Of a stretch of DNA of 64,000 bases, positions 53,955 to 63,193 are shown in pieces. The stretch's first letter is position 1, and every line of letters starts with the position of its first letter. This stretch comes from Bradyrhizobium iriomotense. GTDB taxonomy: Bacteria; Pseudomonadota; Alphaproteobacteria; Rhizobiales; Xanthobacteraceae. The notes under the pieces were generated by a model. It was not told where the DNA came from and ran no database searches. It was given only the letters and a program-made list of their open reading frames with translations. The DNA lies in the NCBI RefSeq assembly GCF_018130765.1, contig NZ_JAFCJZ010000004.1, positions 372,001 to 436,000 on the forward strand. Reading direction: 5' to 3'. Both the position numbers and the translations under genes were made by a program.

Positions 53955-55685
53955 ATGGTCGCGCAAGGAGCTAGTATCGCATTTCCAAGTCGTTCGGACG
54001 TCGACCGGTTGCTGACCGGGCCCGGGGGGCCGTTCGAGATGCACAGCATCGGAATCGGTCCAACGTCGGCGAGGGTTTACAAGAGTACTCCCCCGCATCT
54101 TGGTGCCGTGTTTGAGCGCGGGCAGTCATGGCCCGATCGAGAATACCTGGTCTATGACGGTGAGCGACTGACGTTCGGTCGTCATCGTCAGATGGTCAGG
54201 CGGCTCGCTCAAGAACTACTAGGATCGTATGGCTTGAAGAAGGGCGATCGAATCGCGATAGCCATGCGTAACCTTCCGGAGTGGTCCGTCGCCTTTTGGG
54301 CGGCGGTGACAATCGGTGCGATTGCGGTGCCCCTGAACGCCTGGTGGACCGGTGTCGAACTGAGCTATGGACTCGACGACTGCGGCGCGCGGGTCGTGAT
54401 CCTCGATGCGGAGCGATATAGCCGTCTTCGGACTTTCATTCCAAAGAATAAGATCAGCGCCATTATCGTCGCGCGTGGTGCCGAAACCACGCCAGAGGTG
54501 CGAACGTTCGCGTCGATCGTGGATCGGAACGACGATGCCGAAGCCGATTGGCCGAGCGCGGTCGATATCCACCCGGATGATCCCGCAACAATTTTCTATA
54601 CATCGGGAACTACGGGACGCGCCAAAGGCGCACTCAGCTCGCATCGTGCCGTCTGCACGTTCTTGAGCAACGTTTCAATCGCTCGCGCCCGCACCGTTCT
54701 TCGCGAGGGAGCGACGTTACAGCAGCTTTCCCAGATGTCGGCAGGGCAATCCACTGCTCTTCTTGCCGTCCCACTCTTTCACGTGATCGGCTGCTACGCG
54801 CACCTAGTTGCTGCGATGGCAAGCGGCGGAAAGATCGTTCTCATGTACAAGTGGGATGCGAACCAGGCGCTTGAGCTCGTGGAAAGAGAGAAGGTCAACA
54901 GCTTCACCGGAGTACCGACAATCGTCCTGCAGGCCTTGGCCAGCGCGCAACAATCGGGACGCGATCTCTCCAGCTTGCAGGCGATCGGATTTAGTGGCGC
55001 GCCGGCTCCTCCTGAACTTCCCTCCCAGATTGGTAACGTCCTTCCCCGGTCCATTCCCGGGAACGGATACGGCTTGACCGAGTCTTCAGGTCTTATCAGT
55101 GCGGTGTGGGGGCGTGACTACCTCAGCCATCCAGGCAGCGTTGGGTATCCGCTCCCAGCCGTTGACGTGAAGGTGGTGGATCCCGAGTCAAGCCAGACGG
55201 TTGCGACTGGGCAGGTTGGAGAGATCTGGGTCAGCAGCGCGGGTGTGATCCAAGGTTATTGGAATAACCCGGAAGCGTCGGCGGCGGCGATTACGGAGGG
55301 GTGGCTGAAGACGGGAGACCTCGGTCGGTTCGACACAGACGGCTTCCTCTACATCGTCGATCGTACCAAGGACATCATCATCCGGGGCGGTGAGAACGTC
55401 TATTCGATAGAGATCGAGCATTCGCTCCTATCCCACCCGGACGTCCTTGAAGCCGCTGTCATCGGGCTGTCTCACCCCGAGCTAGGCGAAGAAGTCGCCG
55501 CCGTCGTCCAGGTCCGCTCCGATGCTCGTACAACCGAAGAAGACCTGATCTCGTATGCGCTTGAGAATCTGGCCCGCTTCAAGGTGCCGAGCAAAATCCA
55601 GATTAGGAGGCAGCCGCTTCCAAGAAACGCGGCAGGGAAGGTTCTCAAAGGCGAACTTCGAGACGACTTGTCCAGCTCGAAATGA
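53955..55685 (+). CDS. Acyl-CoA synthetase (class I adenylate-forming)
   Basis: A 576-residue ligase with YTSGTTGRAKGALSSH (about residue 216), GYGLTESSGL, GDLGRFDTDGFLYIVDRTKDIIIRGGENVYSIEIE and the C-terminal lysine in NAAGKVLKGEL. It would activate the substrate of the cluster to its CoA ester. An extra ~55 residues at the N-terminus precede the usual domain. The following substrate-binding gene is 53 bases on, so an operon is likely. Confidence 0.9.
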   Translation: MVAQGASIAFPSRSDVDRLLTGPGGPFEMHSIGIGPTSARVYKSTPPHLGAVFERGQSWPDREYLVYDGERLTFGRHRQMVRRLAQELLGSYGLKKGDRIAIAMRNLPEWSVAFWAAVTIGAIAVPLNAWWTGVELSYGLDDCGARVVILDAERYSRLRTFIPKNKISAIIVARGAETTPEVRTFASIVDRNDDAEADWPSAVDIHPDDPATIFYTSGTTGRAKGALSSHRAVCTFLSNVSIARARTVLREGATLQQLSQMSAGQSTALLAVPLFHVIGCYAHLVAAMASGGKIVLMYKWDANQALELVEREKVNSFTGVPTIVLQALASAQQSGRDLSSLQAIGFSGAPAPPELPSQIGNVLPRSIPGNGYGLTESSGLISAVWGRDYLSHPGSVGYPLPAVDVKVVDPESSQTVATGQVGEIWVSSAGVIQGYWNNPEASAAAITEGWLKTGDLGRFDTDGFLYIVDRTKDIIIRGGENVYSIEIEHSLLSHPDVLEAAVIGLSHPELGEEVAAVVQVRSDARTTEEDLISYALENLARFKVPSKIQIRRQPLPRNAAGKVLKGELRDDLSSSK

Positions 55686-55738
55686 GAGCGGCTAGCTCGG
55701 TTCATGATCCAACCGTGGCAAAGATAAGGGGGAGCGCA

Positions 55739-56956
55739 ATGTTCGCATCAAAGTCAGCTGCAGCAATTTCGGGATTGCTGGTAGCCATGATTGGAAGCGC
55801 CCACGCTGAGAAGTTGTATGGGCCCGGAGTCAGCGATACCGAAATCAAGGTCGGCAATACGATGCCGTACAGCGGCCCGGCATCCTCGCTCAGCACCATA
55901 GGAAAGACGCTCGACGCGTACTTCAAGATGATCAACGCGAAGGGGGGCGTGAACGGCCGCAGGATCCAGTTCGTCAGCCGCGACGATGCGTTCTCGCCGC
56001 CAAAGACGGTCGAGCAGACGCGCAAGTTGGTGGAGGACGACGGGGTTTCCCTGATCTTCGGAACCATTGGCACCGCGCCCAACACCGCGACCCAGAAATA
56101 TCTGAACACCAATAAGGTGCCTCAACTGTTCATCGGGTCTTCCGCGGAGAGGTGGAACGATCCTGCTCATTTTCCATGGACGATGGCTCTCTCATGGCAA
56201 CCGAATTACGCCGATGAAGCGAAAATCCATCTGCGCTATTTCAGGGGCAAATATCCCAATGGCAGGGTCGCAATCCTCTATCAGAACGACGATACCGGTA
56301 AGGAGTTCATGAAGGGAGTAAAGGAGGCTCTGGGCAACGACGAGTCTGCCGTCGTAGCTCTGGCCCTTCCGTTCGATCTGCAGTACCCGACGATCGATTC
56401 CGAGATCGCACGCCTCGCCGCGACGAAGGCGGATGCCTTCATGATCTATAGCGTTACACCGCGCGCCTGTGCACAGGCGATCCGAGCAGCCTACACCGTC
56501 GGATGGCGTCCAGAGCTGCGCTTTCTCTCCGGTAGTTGTCCGAATATCGAAGCCGTGCTGAGGCCCGCCGGCTTGGAAAAAGCGGAAGGCCTGGTCACGA
56601 TGCTTTCGGTCAAGCTGGTCACGCCGGCGACCCAGTCTGCCCCCGATGTCGCCGAGTTCATCTCCTTCATGAAGGAATATGTGCCTGACGTCGGGCAGAG
56701 CGACTCTTACGCCATCTACGCCTACCTGCTTGGCAACGCGCTCCGAGAGGTGCTGACGCGCTGTGGGGACGACCTGACGCGAGAAAGCATCATGAAGCAG
56801 GCCTCCAATTTGAAGGGCGTTCGCTTGCCGCTGCTGCTGCCAGGCATCAGCATCAATACGAGCCCATCGGACTATAGGCCGATCCGCGATGCTTATCTCG
56901 CGCGGTTCGACGGAACGGAATGGGTCGTCTTCGGAAACGCGCTGCGCGGAGACTGA
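55739..56956 (+). CDS. Liv-type ABC transporter substrate-binding protein
   Basis: A 405-residue periplasmic binding protein with a signal peptide (about residues 1-22). [18 protein letters not shown] and [20 protein letters not shown] are landmarks of the branched-chain amino acid family (LivJ/K-like) that also captures aromatic and other small acids. GGGGGAG lies five bases before the ATG. It lies between the ligase and dehydrogenase genes and probably supplies the substrate of the cluster. Confidence 0.9.
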   Translation: MFASKSAAAISGLLVAMIGSAHAEKLYGPGVSDTEIKVGNTMPYSGPASSLSTIGKTLDAYFKMINAKGGVNGRRIQFVSRDDAFSPPKTVEQTRKLVEDDGVSLIFGTIGTAPNTATQKYLNTNKVPQLFIGSSAERWNDPAHFPWTMALSWQPNYADEAKIHLRYFRGKYPNGRVAILYQNDDTGKEFMKGVKEALGNDESAVVALALPFDLQYPTIDSEIARLAATKADAFMIYSVTPRACAQAIRAAYTVGWRPELRFLSGSCPNIEAVLRPAGLEKAEGLVTMLSVKLVTPATQSAPDVAEFISFMKEYVPDVGQSDSYAIYAYLLGNALREVLTRCGDDLTRESIMKQASNLKGVRLPLLLPGISINTSPSDYRPIRDAYLARFDGTEWVVFGNALRGD

Positions 56957-57011
56957 GGGACACCGCCAGCGTGAGCTGCCGGCTGCGACTTGGCATGAAA
57001 GGATCAAGAGA

Positions 57012-58256
57012 ATGGATTTCACTTTGAGCGAACAGCAGCGACTCTGGCGCGATCGGATCGTCGGGTTCATGGAGCAACACATCTACCCGTCCGTCCCGGC
57101 CTACGAATCTCAAATCGCGGGTTTCGGTTCCGATCGTTGGCGCGTCGTTCCGATCGTTGAAGAGCTTAAGCAAAGAGCCAGATCGCAAGGTCTTTGGAAT
57201 CTGTTCCTTCCCCCGTCCGATCATCATGATACAGACGAATTTAAGGGCGCCGGACTCTCGAACCTCGAATACGCGTTATGTGCCGAGGAGTTGGGCAAGG
57301 TCTTCTTCGCCTCCGAAGTCTTCAACTGCTCGGCGCCCGATACCGGCAATATGGAGGTGCTTCACCGCTACGGGACCAAGGAGCAAAAGGAGCGGTGGTT
57401 GCGACCGCTCATGCGAGGTGAGATCCGATCAGCCTTTTTGATGACGGAGCCGGCGGTAGCCTCGTCGGACGCCACCAACATCGAAACCTCCATAAAGCGA
57501 GATGGCGACCACTACGTCATCAATGGAAGGAAGTGGTGGTCATCCGGTGCTGGAGATCCCCGCTGCAAGATTGCGATCGTGATGGGCAAGACTGCGACAA
57601 CGGGTCCGACCCATCAGCAGCAGTCTCAGATCCTGGTTCCGCTCGACACCCCGGGCGTCAACATCGAGAGGATGCTTCCGGTGTTTGGATATGACGATGC
57701 GCCCCACGGCCACGCACAAATCCTGCTCGACAACGTGCGTGTCCCGGCTGCCAATCTTCTGCTCGGTGAGGGAAGGGGATTCGAGATCGCGCAGGGACGC
57801 CTTGGGCCGGGCCGCATCCATCATTGCATGCGCACGATCGGCGTCGCTGAAGCTGCGCTGGAAAAGATGGCGACGCGGCTGCTGAATCGCACGGCGTTCG
57901 GGAAGAAGCTGTCGGAGCAGTCGATCTGGGAACAGCGAGTCGCGGAAGCTCGTATCGACATCGAGATGGCGCGTTTGCTTTGCCTCAAGGCGGCGGACCT
58001 GATGGACAGGGTCGGCAACAAGGAGGCGAAGCTGGAGATCGCAATGATCAAGGTTGCTGCTCCCCGGATTGCCTTGCGAGTGATTGACGATGCCATTCAG
58101 GCGCACGGCGCTGCTGGCGTAAGCGAAGATTTCGGCCTTGCACGCGAATACGCCTTGATGAGGATCATGCGCCTGGCCGACGGCCCTGACGAGGTTCATA
58201 ACCGCCAGATCGCGCATATGGAATTCAAGAAGCGCCTCGGGGGAAAAAAGTCGTGA
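57012..58256 (+). CDS. Acyl-CoA dehydrogenase (ACAD11-like)
   Basis: A 414-residue FAD enzyme. [45 protein letters not shown] and the C-terminal [45 protein letters not shown] match the ACAD10/11 type rather than standard acyl-CoA dehydrogenases. Its TGA overlaps the start of the phosphotransferase gene (GTGA), so the two are translated together, mirroring the fused domains of mammalian ACAD11. It may eliminate phosphate from a 4-phospho-acyl-CoA. Confidence 0.88.
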   Translation: MDFTLSEQQRLWRDRIVGFMEQHIYPSVPAYESQIAGFGSDRWRVVPIVEELKQRARSQGLWNLFLPPSDHHDTDEFKGAGLSNLEYALCAEELGKVFFASEVFNCSAPDTGNMEVLHRYGTKEQKERWLRPLMRGEIRSAFLMTEPAVASSDATNIETSIKRDGDHYVINGRKWWSSGAGDPRCKIAIVMGKTATTGPTHQQQSQILVPLDTPGVNIERMLPVFGYDDAPHGHAQILLDNVRVPAANLLLGEGRGFEIAQGRLGPGRIHHCMRTIGVAEAALEKMATRLLNRTAFGKKLSEQSIWEQRVAEARIDIEMARLLCLKAADLMDRVGNKEAKLEIAMIKVAAPRIALRVIDDAIQAHGAAGVSEDFGLAREYALMRIMRLADGPDEVHNRQIAHMEFKKRLGGKKS

Positions 58257-59326
58257 CGCCGAGGAGCCGTATCGAGGATCAACTCACGCCAACCACTACC
58301 GCGGAAGGTGGCTCCCGGACTGTCGGACCACGGCTGCTCGTCTGGTTGAAGACGAACATCCCGGATCTGGCGGAGCCGATCACGGTCTCTCAACTCGATG
58401 GTGGTCAATCGAACCCCACCTACAGGATCCAAAGTCCCTCCGGTGCTTACGCGCTGAGAAGGAAACCTTTGGGAAAACTGCTGCCCTCCGCTCATGCGAT
58501 CGATCGCGAGTATAGGGTGATGTCGGCCCTCCACGGAACCGGATTTCCTGTCCCGCGGCCCATCGTCTTTTGCGATGATGATGAGGTCATTGGCTCCGCC
58601 TTCTACGTGATGGAGTGGATCGATGGTCGGCACTATTGGGATGGTACGCTCCCGCAGGTGAGTGCACGAGAGAGGCGCGCCATCTACCGGGCCGAGGTAT
58701 CAACCCTAGCACACCTCCACATGATCGATCCGGAGACAATTGGTTTGTCGACCTACGGCAAGCCAGGCAACTATTTCTCGCGTCAGATCGACCGCTGGTC
58801 CAAGCAGTACCGAGCCTCGGAAACGCGGCGGATCGATCCTATGGAGAGGCTGATAGGCTGGCTTCCCGCGACGGTGCCGCCACAGGAGCGGGTGTCGATC
58901 GTGCATGGCGATTACCGCCTCGACAATCTGATCTTCTCCAACAACGACACGCAAGTCGCCGCTGTACTGGACTGGGAGCTTTCCACCCTCGGCGATCCCT
59001 TGGCTGACTTCACCTATTTCCTGTCTCACTGGGTCATTCCTCCGGATGGAAGAAGCGGGCTGGCAGGGCTGGACCTCGAGGCGCTGGGCATTCCGGAGAT
59101 CGAGGAGATGGTCGCGCTCTATGCAGAGCAGACGCAGAGGCGGAGCCTATCGGACCTGAATTGGTACTTCGCCTACAATCTCTATCGCATTGCCTGCATT
59201 GGGCAGGGCGTGATCGGACGCGTACGTGACGGCACGGCTGCGCATCCACTCGCAGCCGAAATCGAGTCGAGGATCGAGCCCTTGGCGCGAACCGCGTGGT
59301 CCTTCGCCGAGCGGGCGGGTGCCTGA
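58253..59326 (+). CDS. APH-type phosphotransferase (ACAD10/11 and LvaA-like)
   Basis: A 357-residue kinase-fold protein. [14 protein letters not shown] holds the catalytic Asp loop and [21 protein letters not shown] the metal-binding motif. The proteins of this kind near acyl-CoA dehydrogenases phosphorylate 4-hydroxyacyl-CoA (LvaA, ACAD10/11). The GTG start overlaps the dehydrogenase stop by four bases. Context suggests the substrate is a 4-hydroxy acid CoA ester. Confidence 0.88.
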   Translation: MTPRSRIEDQLTPTTTAEGGSRTVGPRLLVWLKTNIPDLAEPITVSQLDGGQSNPTYRIQSPSGAYALRRKPLGKLLPSAHAIDREYRVMSALHGTGFPVPRPIVFCDDDEVIGSAFYVMEWIDGRHYWDGTLPQVSARERRAIYRAEVSTLAHLHMIDPETIGLSTYGKPGNYFSRQIDRWSKQYRASETRRIDPMERLIGWLPATVPPQERVSIVHGDYRLDNLIFSNNDTQVAAVLDWELSTLGDPLADFTYFLSHWVIPPDGRSGLAGLDLEALGIPEIEEMVALYAEQTQRRSLSDLNWYFAYNLYRIACIGQGVIGRVRDGTAAHPLAAEIESRIEPLARTAWSFAERAGA

Positions 59327-59396
59327 TCCAGCAGCTGCCGTAACTTGAATGCGGCTTCTGCGGGAGCCCCTTCATCATCCAAGTTAAGAGGAACAA

Positions 59397-60542
59397 ATGC
59401 CCTATCGCTCGCCATGGATGACGCAGGATATCGATGCCTTCAGGGATCATTTCCAGAAATTTCTGAGGAGCAGCCTGTTGCCCGCCTCTTCTCGATGGCG
59501 GAAGGAGAAGATGATGGACCGCTCCGCTTGGCGCGCGCTTGGCGAGATCGGGGCGTTGCTGCCGAGTGTTCCGGAAGCCTATGGTGGAGCCGGAGCGACA
59601 TTCGCGTTTGATGCGGCGGTGTTTGAAGACCTTGCCGCGGTCGTGCCTGAGGCGTTGGCGGGCGTGAGCGTCAGCAGCGGTATCGTCGCTCACTACATCC
59701 TGAACTACGGCTCGGAAGAGCAGAAGCGACGCTGGCTGCCCGGCATGGCGCGCGGTGAGCTCATCGGCGCCATCGCCATGACCGAGCCCGGGACCGGATC
59801 CGATCTGCAGAGCGTCCGCACCCAGGCCCGGCTCGAAGGAGACCATTACGTCGTGAACGGTCAAAAGACCTTCATTACCAACGGGCAGTGCGCGGACCTC
59901 GTGATTGTTGTCGCGCGGACGGGCGGGCCTGGAGCGACTGGAATTTCTCTGATCGTCCTGGAGACGAAAGATGCGAGCGGTTTCCGCCGGGGGCGCAATC
60001 TCGACAAGATCGGTCTCCATGCGTCCGACACATCTGAGCTCTTCTTTGAAGATGCGATCGTTCCGAAGGAGAACCTGCTTGGCTCGGAGGAGGGCCAGGG
60101 CTTCGCTCAGCTCATGCACCAACTGCCTCGAGAGCGGCTATTGATCGCAATCGCCTCTGTGGCGGCGATGGAGAGAGCGGTGGCTCTTACCGCCGAATAT
60201 ACCAAGGAGCGGAAGGCATTCGGCAAGCCGATCCTGGAGTTTCAGAACACGAGCTTCGTATTGGCCGAGAGAAAGACTGAGGCCACAATAGCGAGAATCT
60301 TCGTCGACTGGTGCGTTGAACGTCTGATCCAAGGCGAACTGGATGCAACGACCGCATCGATGGCAAAGTGGTGGTGCTCCGAGAAGGAGGTCCAGACCGC
60401 TGACGAATGCCTCCAGCTGCACGGTGGGTACGGCTACATGGAGGAGTACCCGATCTCGCGCATGTTCGTGGACTCGCGAATTCAGAAGATCTATGGCGGC
60501 ACCAACGAAATCATGAAAATGCTCATCGCTCGCTCCCTCTAA
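59397..60542 (+). CDS. Acyl-CoA dehydrogenase
   Basis: A 381-residue standard acyl-CoA dehydrogenase: IAMTEPGTGSDLQSVRTQARLEGDHYVVNGQKTFITNG with the FAD-binding and Ser/Thr-rich strand, and QLHGGYGYMEEYPISRMFVDSRIQKIYGGTNEIMKMLIARSL with the Glu-Thr region typical of the family. GAGGAAC precedes the ATG. It follows the phosphotransferase after 70 bases and should catalyse the first step of beta-oxidation on the product acyl-CoA. Confidence 0.92.
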   Translation: MPYRSPWMTQDIDAFRDHFQKFLRSSLLPASSRWRKEKMMDRSAWRALGEIGALLPSVPEAYGGAGATFAFDAAVFEDLAAVVPEALAGVSVSSGIVAHYILNYGSEEQKRRWLPGMARGELIGAIAMTEPGTGSDLQSVRTQARLEGDHYVVNGQKTFITNGQCADLVIVVARTGGPGATGISLIVLETKDASGFRRGRNLDKIGLHASDTSELFFEDAIVPKENLLGSEEGQGFAQLMHQLPRERLLIAIASVAAMERAVALTAEYTKERKAFGKPILEFQNTSFVLAERKTEATIARIFVDWCVERLIQGELDATTASMAKWWCSEKEVQTADECLQLHGGYGYMEEYPISRMFVDSRIQKIYGGTNEIMKMLIARSL

Positions 60543-60623
60543 GCCGAGAGGCGAGCGAGCCGCCGATATCCCCGCGCACGGGGCCCAGTTCGCGGGGACG
60601 GGACCGGGCTGGACTAGCGCGGG

Positions 60624-60653
60624 CTGGCATTCTGCAGTTGTGAACTGGCATTC
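60624..60653. promoter_or_regulatory. Direct repeats upstream of second regulator
   Basis: CTGGCATTC occurs at 60624-60632 and 60645-60653, spaced exactly two helical turns (21 bases) apart, about 90 bases before the regulator start. It could be a regulator-binding site. Confidence 0.3.
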
Positions 60654-60743
60654 AGTGGTCTAGTTGTCTTCCGAGCAACAAGTCCGCATGTTCTGGTCAT
60701 TCGATGCGCTTGCTTTGACGACCAGAGACGCACCAGTCCGATT

Positions 60744-61808
60744 TTGCAGCGCCGGAGCAATTATTTGGCTCGCACGAACCCCGTCAGCAGCCCAAGCGCG
60801 CGAAAGACCCGGTCCGCCAGCAAACCCAAGGGAACATCCGAACTTCGGGAGCGGAAATGCTCGGTTGCGCGCACAGTGGTCATCCTGTCGGACGCGTGGA
60901 CCTTCCTGGTAATCCGAGAGGCATTTTTCGGAGCCCATCGTTTCGAAGAATTCCGCTCGATGCTGCAGATACCGAGAGCGACCTTGACCGATCGGCTGCA
61001 GCGCCTGGTGTCGGAGGGAATCTTCAAGCGGATCGAGTATTCCGAGACGTCAAGCTGGGTCGAATACCGCCTGACCCGGTCGGGCATCGATCTCTACCCG
61101 ACGTTCATGGCTCTCATGCAGTTCGGGGACAAATGGCTCTCCGAGAACCAGGGCGTGCCCCTGCAATTGGTGCATGCCGATTGCGGCAAGGTGAGCAAGC
61201 CGTTCGTTGCCTGCTCCCATTGCCTGAATAAGGTGACGGCCCGCCACGTCACTTATCGCGATGGCCCCGGGGCGGGGCTCGTCAGCGTCGAACCATCCAA
61301 ACGCTCGCGACGGTCGTCAGACGATGAGCAGTTCAATCGGGGTCGGCCAAGCTCGGTTTCGCGTGCTCTGCAGGTCATCGGGGACCGGTGGAGCTTCCTG
61401 GTAATTCGGGAGGCGTTCTTCGGGGCGCGGCGGTTCGACAAACTGCAGTCTGAGCTAGGTATCGCCCCGAACATCCTGTCCGATCGACTCACACGGCTCG
61501 TCGAGCGCGGAATCTTCATGAAGAGGATGTACCAAAGCGGGCCGGATCGCTTCGAGTACCTTTTGACGCCAATGGGCTTCGATCTTTATGGCCCCCTGAT
61601 CATCATGATGGCATGGGGCGACAAGTGGAGATCCAACGGGAAGGTGCCGCTGATTCTAACCCACATCGATTGCGGTCACGATTTCACGCCGACCGTGATA
61701 TGCGACGAATGCAAGAACCCTGTACAGGCGCACGCGATGCAATATCGCATGCGTTACAACCCGGATCGCTATGGCGGCAAAAAAAGCAGCCGGGCGTTGC
61801 CCGGCTGA
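60744..61808 (+). CDS. Second fused tandem HxlR-type regulator
   Basis: A 354-residue protein with two HxlR domains (about residues 45-140 and 210-300; SDAWTFLVIREAFFG and GDRWSFLVIREAFFGARRF), each followed by a Cys knuckle (CGKVSKPFVACSHC and CGHDFTPTVICDEC). It mirrors the regulator at 51931, so the cluster is bounded by two such proteins. The start is uncertain: the frame begins with TTG at 60744 and no in-frame ATG lies near the first domain. Zinc or effector binding by the knuckles is inferred. Confidence 0.75.
   Translation: MQRRSNYLARTNPVSSPSARKTRSASKPKGTSELRERKCSVARTVVILSDAWTFLVIREAFFGAHRFEEFRSMLQIPRATLTDRLQRLVSEGIFKRIEYSETSSWVEYRLTRSGIDLYPTFMALMQFGDKWLSENQGVPLQLVHADCGKVSKPFVACSHCLNKVTARHVTYRDGPGAGLVSVEPSKRSRRSSDDEQFNRGRPSSVSRALQVIGDRWSFLVIREAFFGARRFDKLQSELGIAPNILSDRLTRLVERGIFMKRMYQSGPDRFEYLLTPMGFDLYGPLIIMMAWGDKWRSNGKVPLILTHIDCGHDFTPTVICDECKNPVQAHAMQYRMRYNPDRYGGKKSSRALPG
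61787..61807 (-). terminator. Intrinsic terminator of the Liv binding protein gene
   Basis: A 9-bp stem CAGCCGGGC / GCCCGGCTG with an AAC loop is followed on the minus strand by CTTTTTTT. It begins about 18 bases after the stop at 61825 and also lies at the end of the convergent regulator. Confidence 0.8.
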
Positions 61809-61824
61809 AGTTTGGGAGGACCAG

Positions 61825-63036
61825 CTATTTCTGGATCAGCGGACACTTGCTTTCGGAAAGTGGCCGGAAGGCTTCGTCTCCCGGGATCACTGCCCGCAGC
61901 TTGTAATAGTCCCAGTCGTATTTGGATTCTTCGGGCTTCTTCACCTCGTAGACATACATGTCGTGGACGAAGCGTCCGTCCTCCCGGATGCGTCCATTCT
62001 TGGCGAAGAAGTCGTTGACCGGCATTTCGCGCATCTTCGCCATTACGGTCTTGGCGTCGTCGGTGCCGGCAGCCTTGACGGCGTTGAGGTAGTGCATGGT
62101 CGACGAATAGTCGCCGGCGTCGCCCATATGCGGCATGCGCTTCATCTTGGCGAAAAAGCGTTTGGCAAAGGCGCGCGTCTCCTCGTCACGATCCCAGTAG
62201 AACGCATTGGTCAGCACTAGGCCCTGCGCGGACCGTAAGCCCATCGAGTGGATATCGGTGATCCAGACCAGCAAGCCTGCCAGGGTCTGCGTGACGCCGA
62301 ATTCCTTTGCCGACTTGAGCGCGTTGATGAACACGGTGCCCGACCCCGCGATCGCGACGACATTGGCCTTCGATGCCTGCGCCTGGAGCAGGAACGCCGC
62401 ATGGTCGTTGGTGTCGATGGGGTAGCGTACCGTCCCTGCGATGTCGCCGCCGTTGGCCTTGACCACGGCACTGGTATCGGCCTCGAGAGCATGCCCGAAG
62501 GCGTAGTCGGCAGTCAGGAAATACCACGACTTCAAGCCTTCCTTGATCAGCGCCTTGCCTGTGCCCTGCGCCAGTGCATACGTGTCGTAAGCATAGTGGA
62601 TGCTGTTGGGCGTGCAGGAATCGCCCGTCAACCGTGATGTGCCGGAGCCGTTGACGATCGCGATCCGTCCCTTCTCTTTTGCGACGTTGGTGACCGCCAG
62701 CGCGATTGAGGAGTTGATCAGGTTGGCGATCATGTCGACTTTGTCGACGTCGTACCATTCCCGTGCCTTGGCGATCGCGACTTCGTTGCGGTTCTGATGA
62801 TCGGCCACCACGACCTCGATCGGCTTGCCGAGCACGCTGCCGCCGAAATCCTCGACAGCCATCTTCACGGCAGTGACAGAGCCTTCGCCCGACTCGTGCG
62901 AGAACTGGCCGGACATGTCGGTCAGGACACCGATCTTGACGACGTCGTCGGAAATCCCGGCGGTTTGGGCAAGGGCCGGGACCGCCGCCCCTAATGCCAA
63001 TGTCACTCCCAGACCGAACCGAATAATTACTCTCAT
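61825..63036 (-). CDS. Liv-type ABC transporter substrate-binding protein
   Basis: A 403-residue periplasmic binding protein with a signal peptide (about residues 1-23). KIGVLTDMSGQFSHESGEGSVTAVKMAVEDFGG and VVVADHQNRNEVAIAKAREWYD are typical of the LivK-like family. It ends LSESKCPLIQK. It is divergent from the livG gene across a region with the CTTGCATAA half-site (63092), and is distinct from the binding protein at 55739, so two uptake ligands are likely. Confidence 0.9.
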   Translation of the reverse strand: MRVIIRFGLGVTLALGAAVPALAQTAGISDDVVKIGVLTDMSGQFSHESGEGSVTAVKMAVEDFGGSVLGKPIEVVVADHQNRNEVAIAKAREWYDVDKVDMIANLINSSIALAVTNVAKEKGRIAIVNGSGTSRLTGDSCTPNSIHYAYDTYALAQGTGKALIKEGLKSWYFLTADYAFGHALEADTSAVVKANGGDIAGTVRYPIDTNDHAAFLLQAQASKANVVAIAGSGTVFINALKSAKEFGVTQTLAGLLVWITDIHSMGLRSAQGLVLTNAFYWDRDEETRAFAKRFFAKMKRMPHMGDAGDYSSTMHYLNAVKAAGTDDAKTVMAKMREMPVNDFFAKNGRIREDGRFVHDMYVYEVKKPEESKYDWDYYKLRAVIPGDEAFRPLSESKCPLIQK

Positions 63037-63091
63037 TGCTCCCTCCCTGCTTGGCCCTCGGAGATCACCCGAAAGCGCTCTTGATATTTGA

Positions 63092-63100
63092 CTTGCATAA
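63092..63100. promoter_or_regulatory. Half-site similar to the 52970 operator
   Basis: CTTGCATAA in the divergent binding-protein/livG region matches an arm of the inverted repeat at 52970-53011. It suggests a shared regulator. Confidence 0.35.
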
Positions 63101-63193
63101 CTAGACTAATTTGCTATGGTCCTGTCAAGTGACCTCGACGCTGCGTGATGTCGCGCCGCCTGGATCACGAGAAATCAGATGAGGAAGCGCGGG

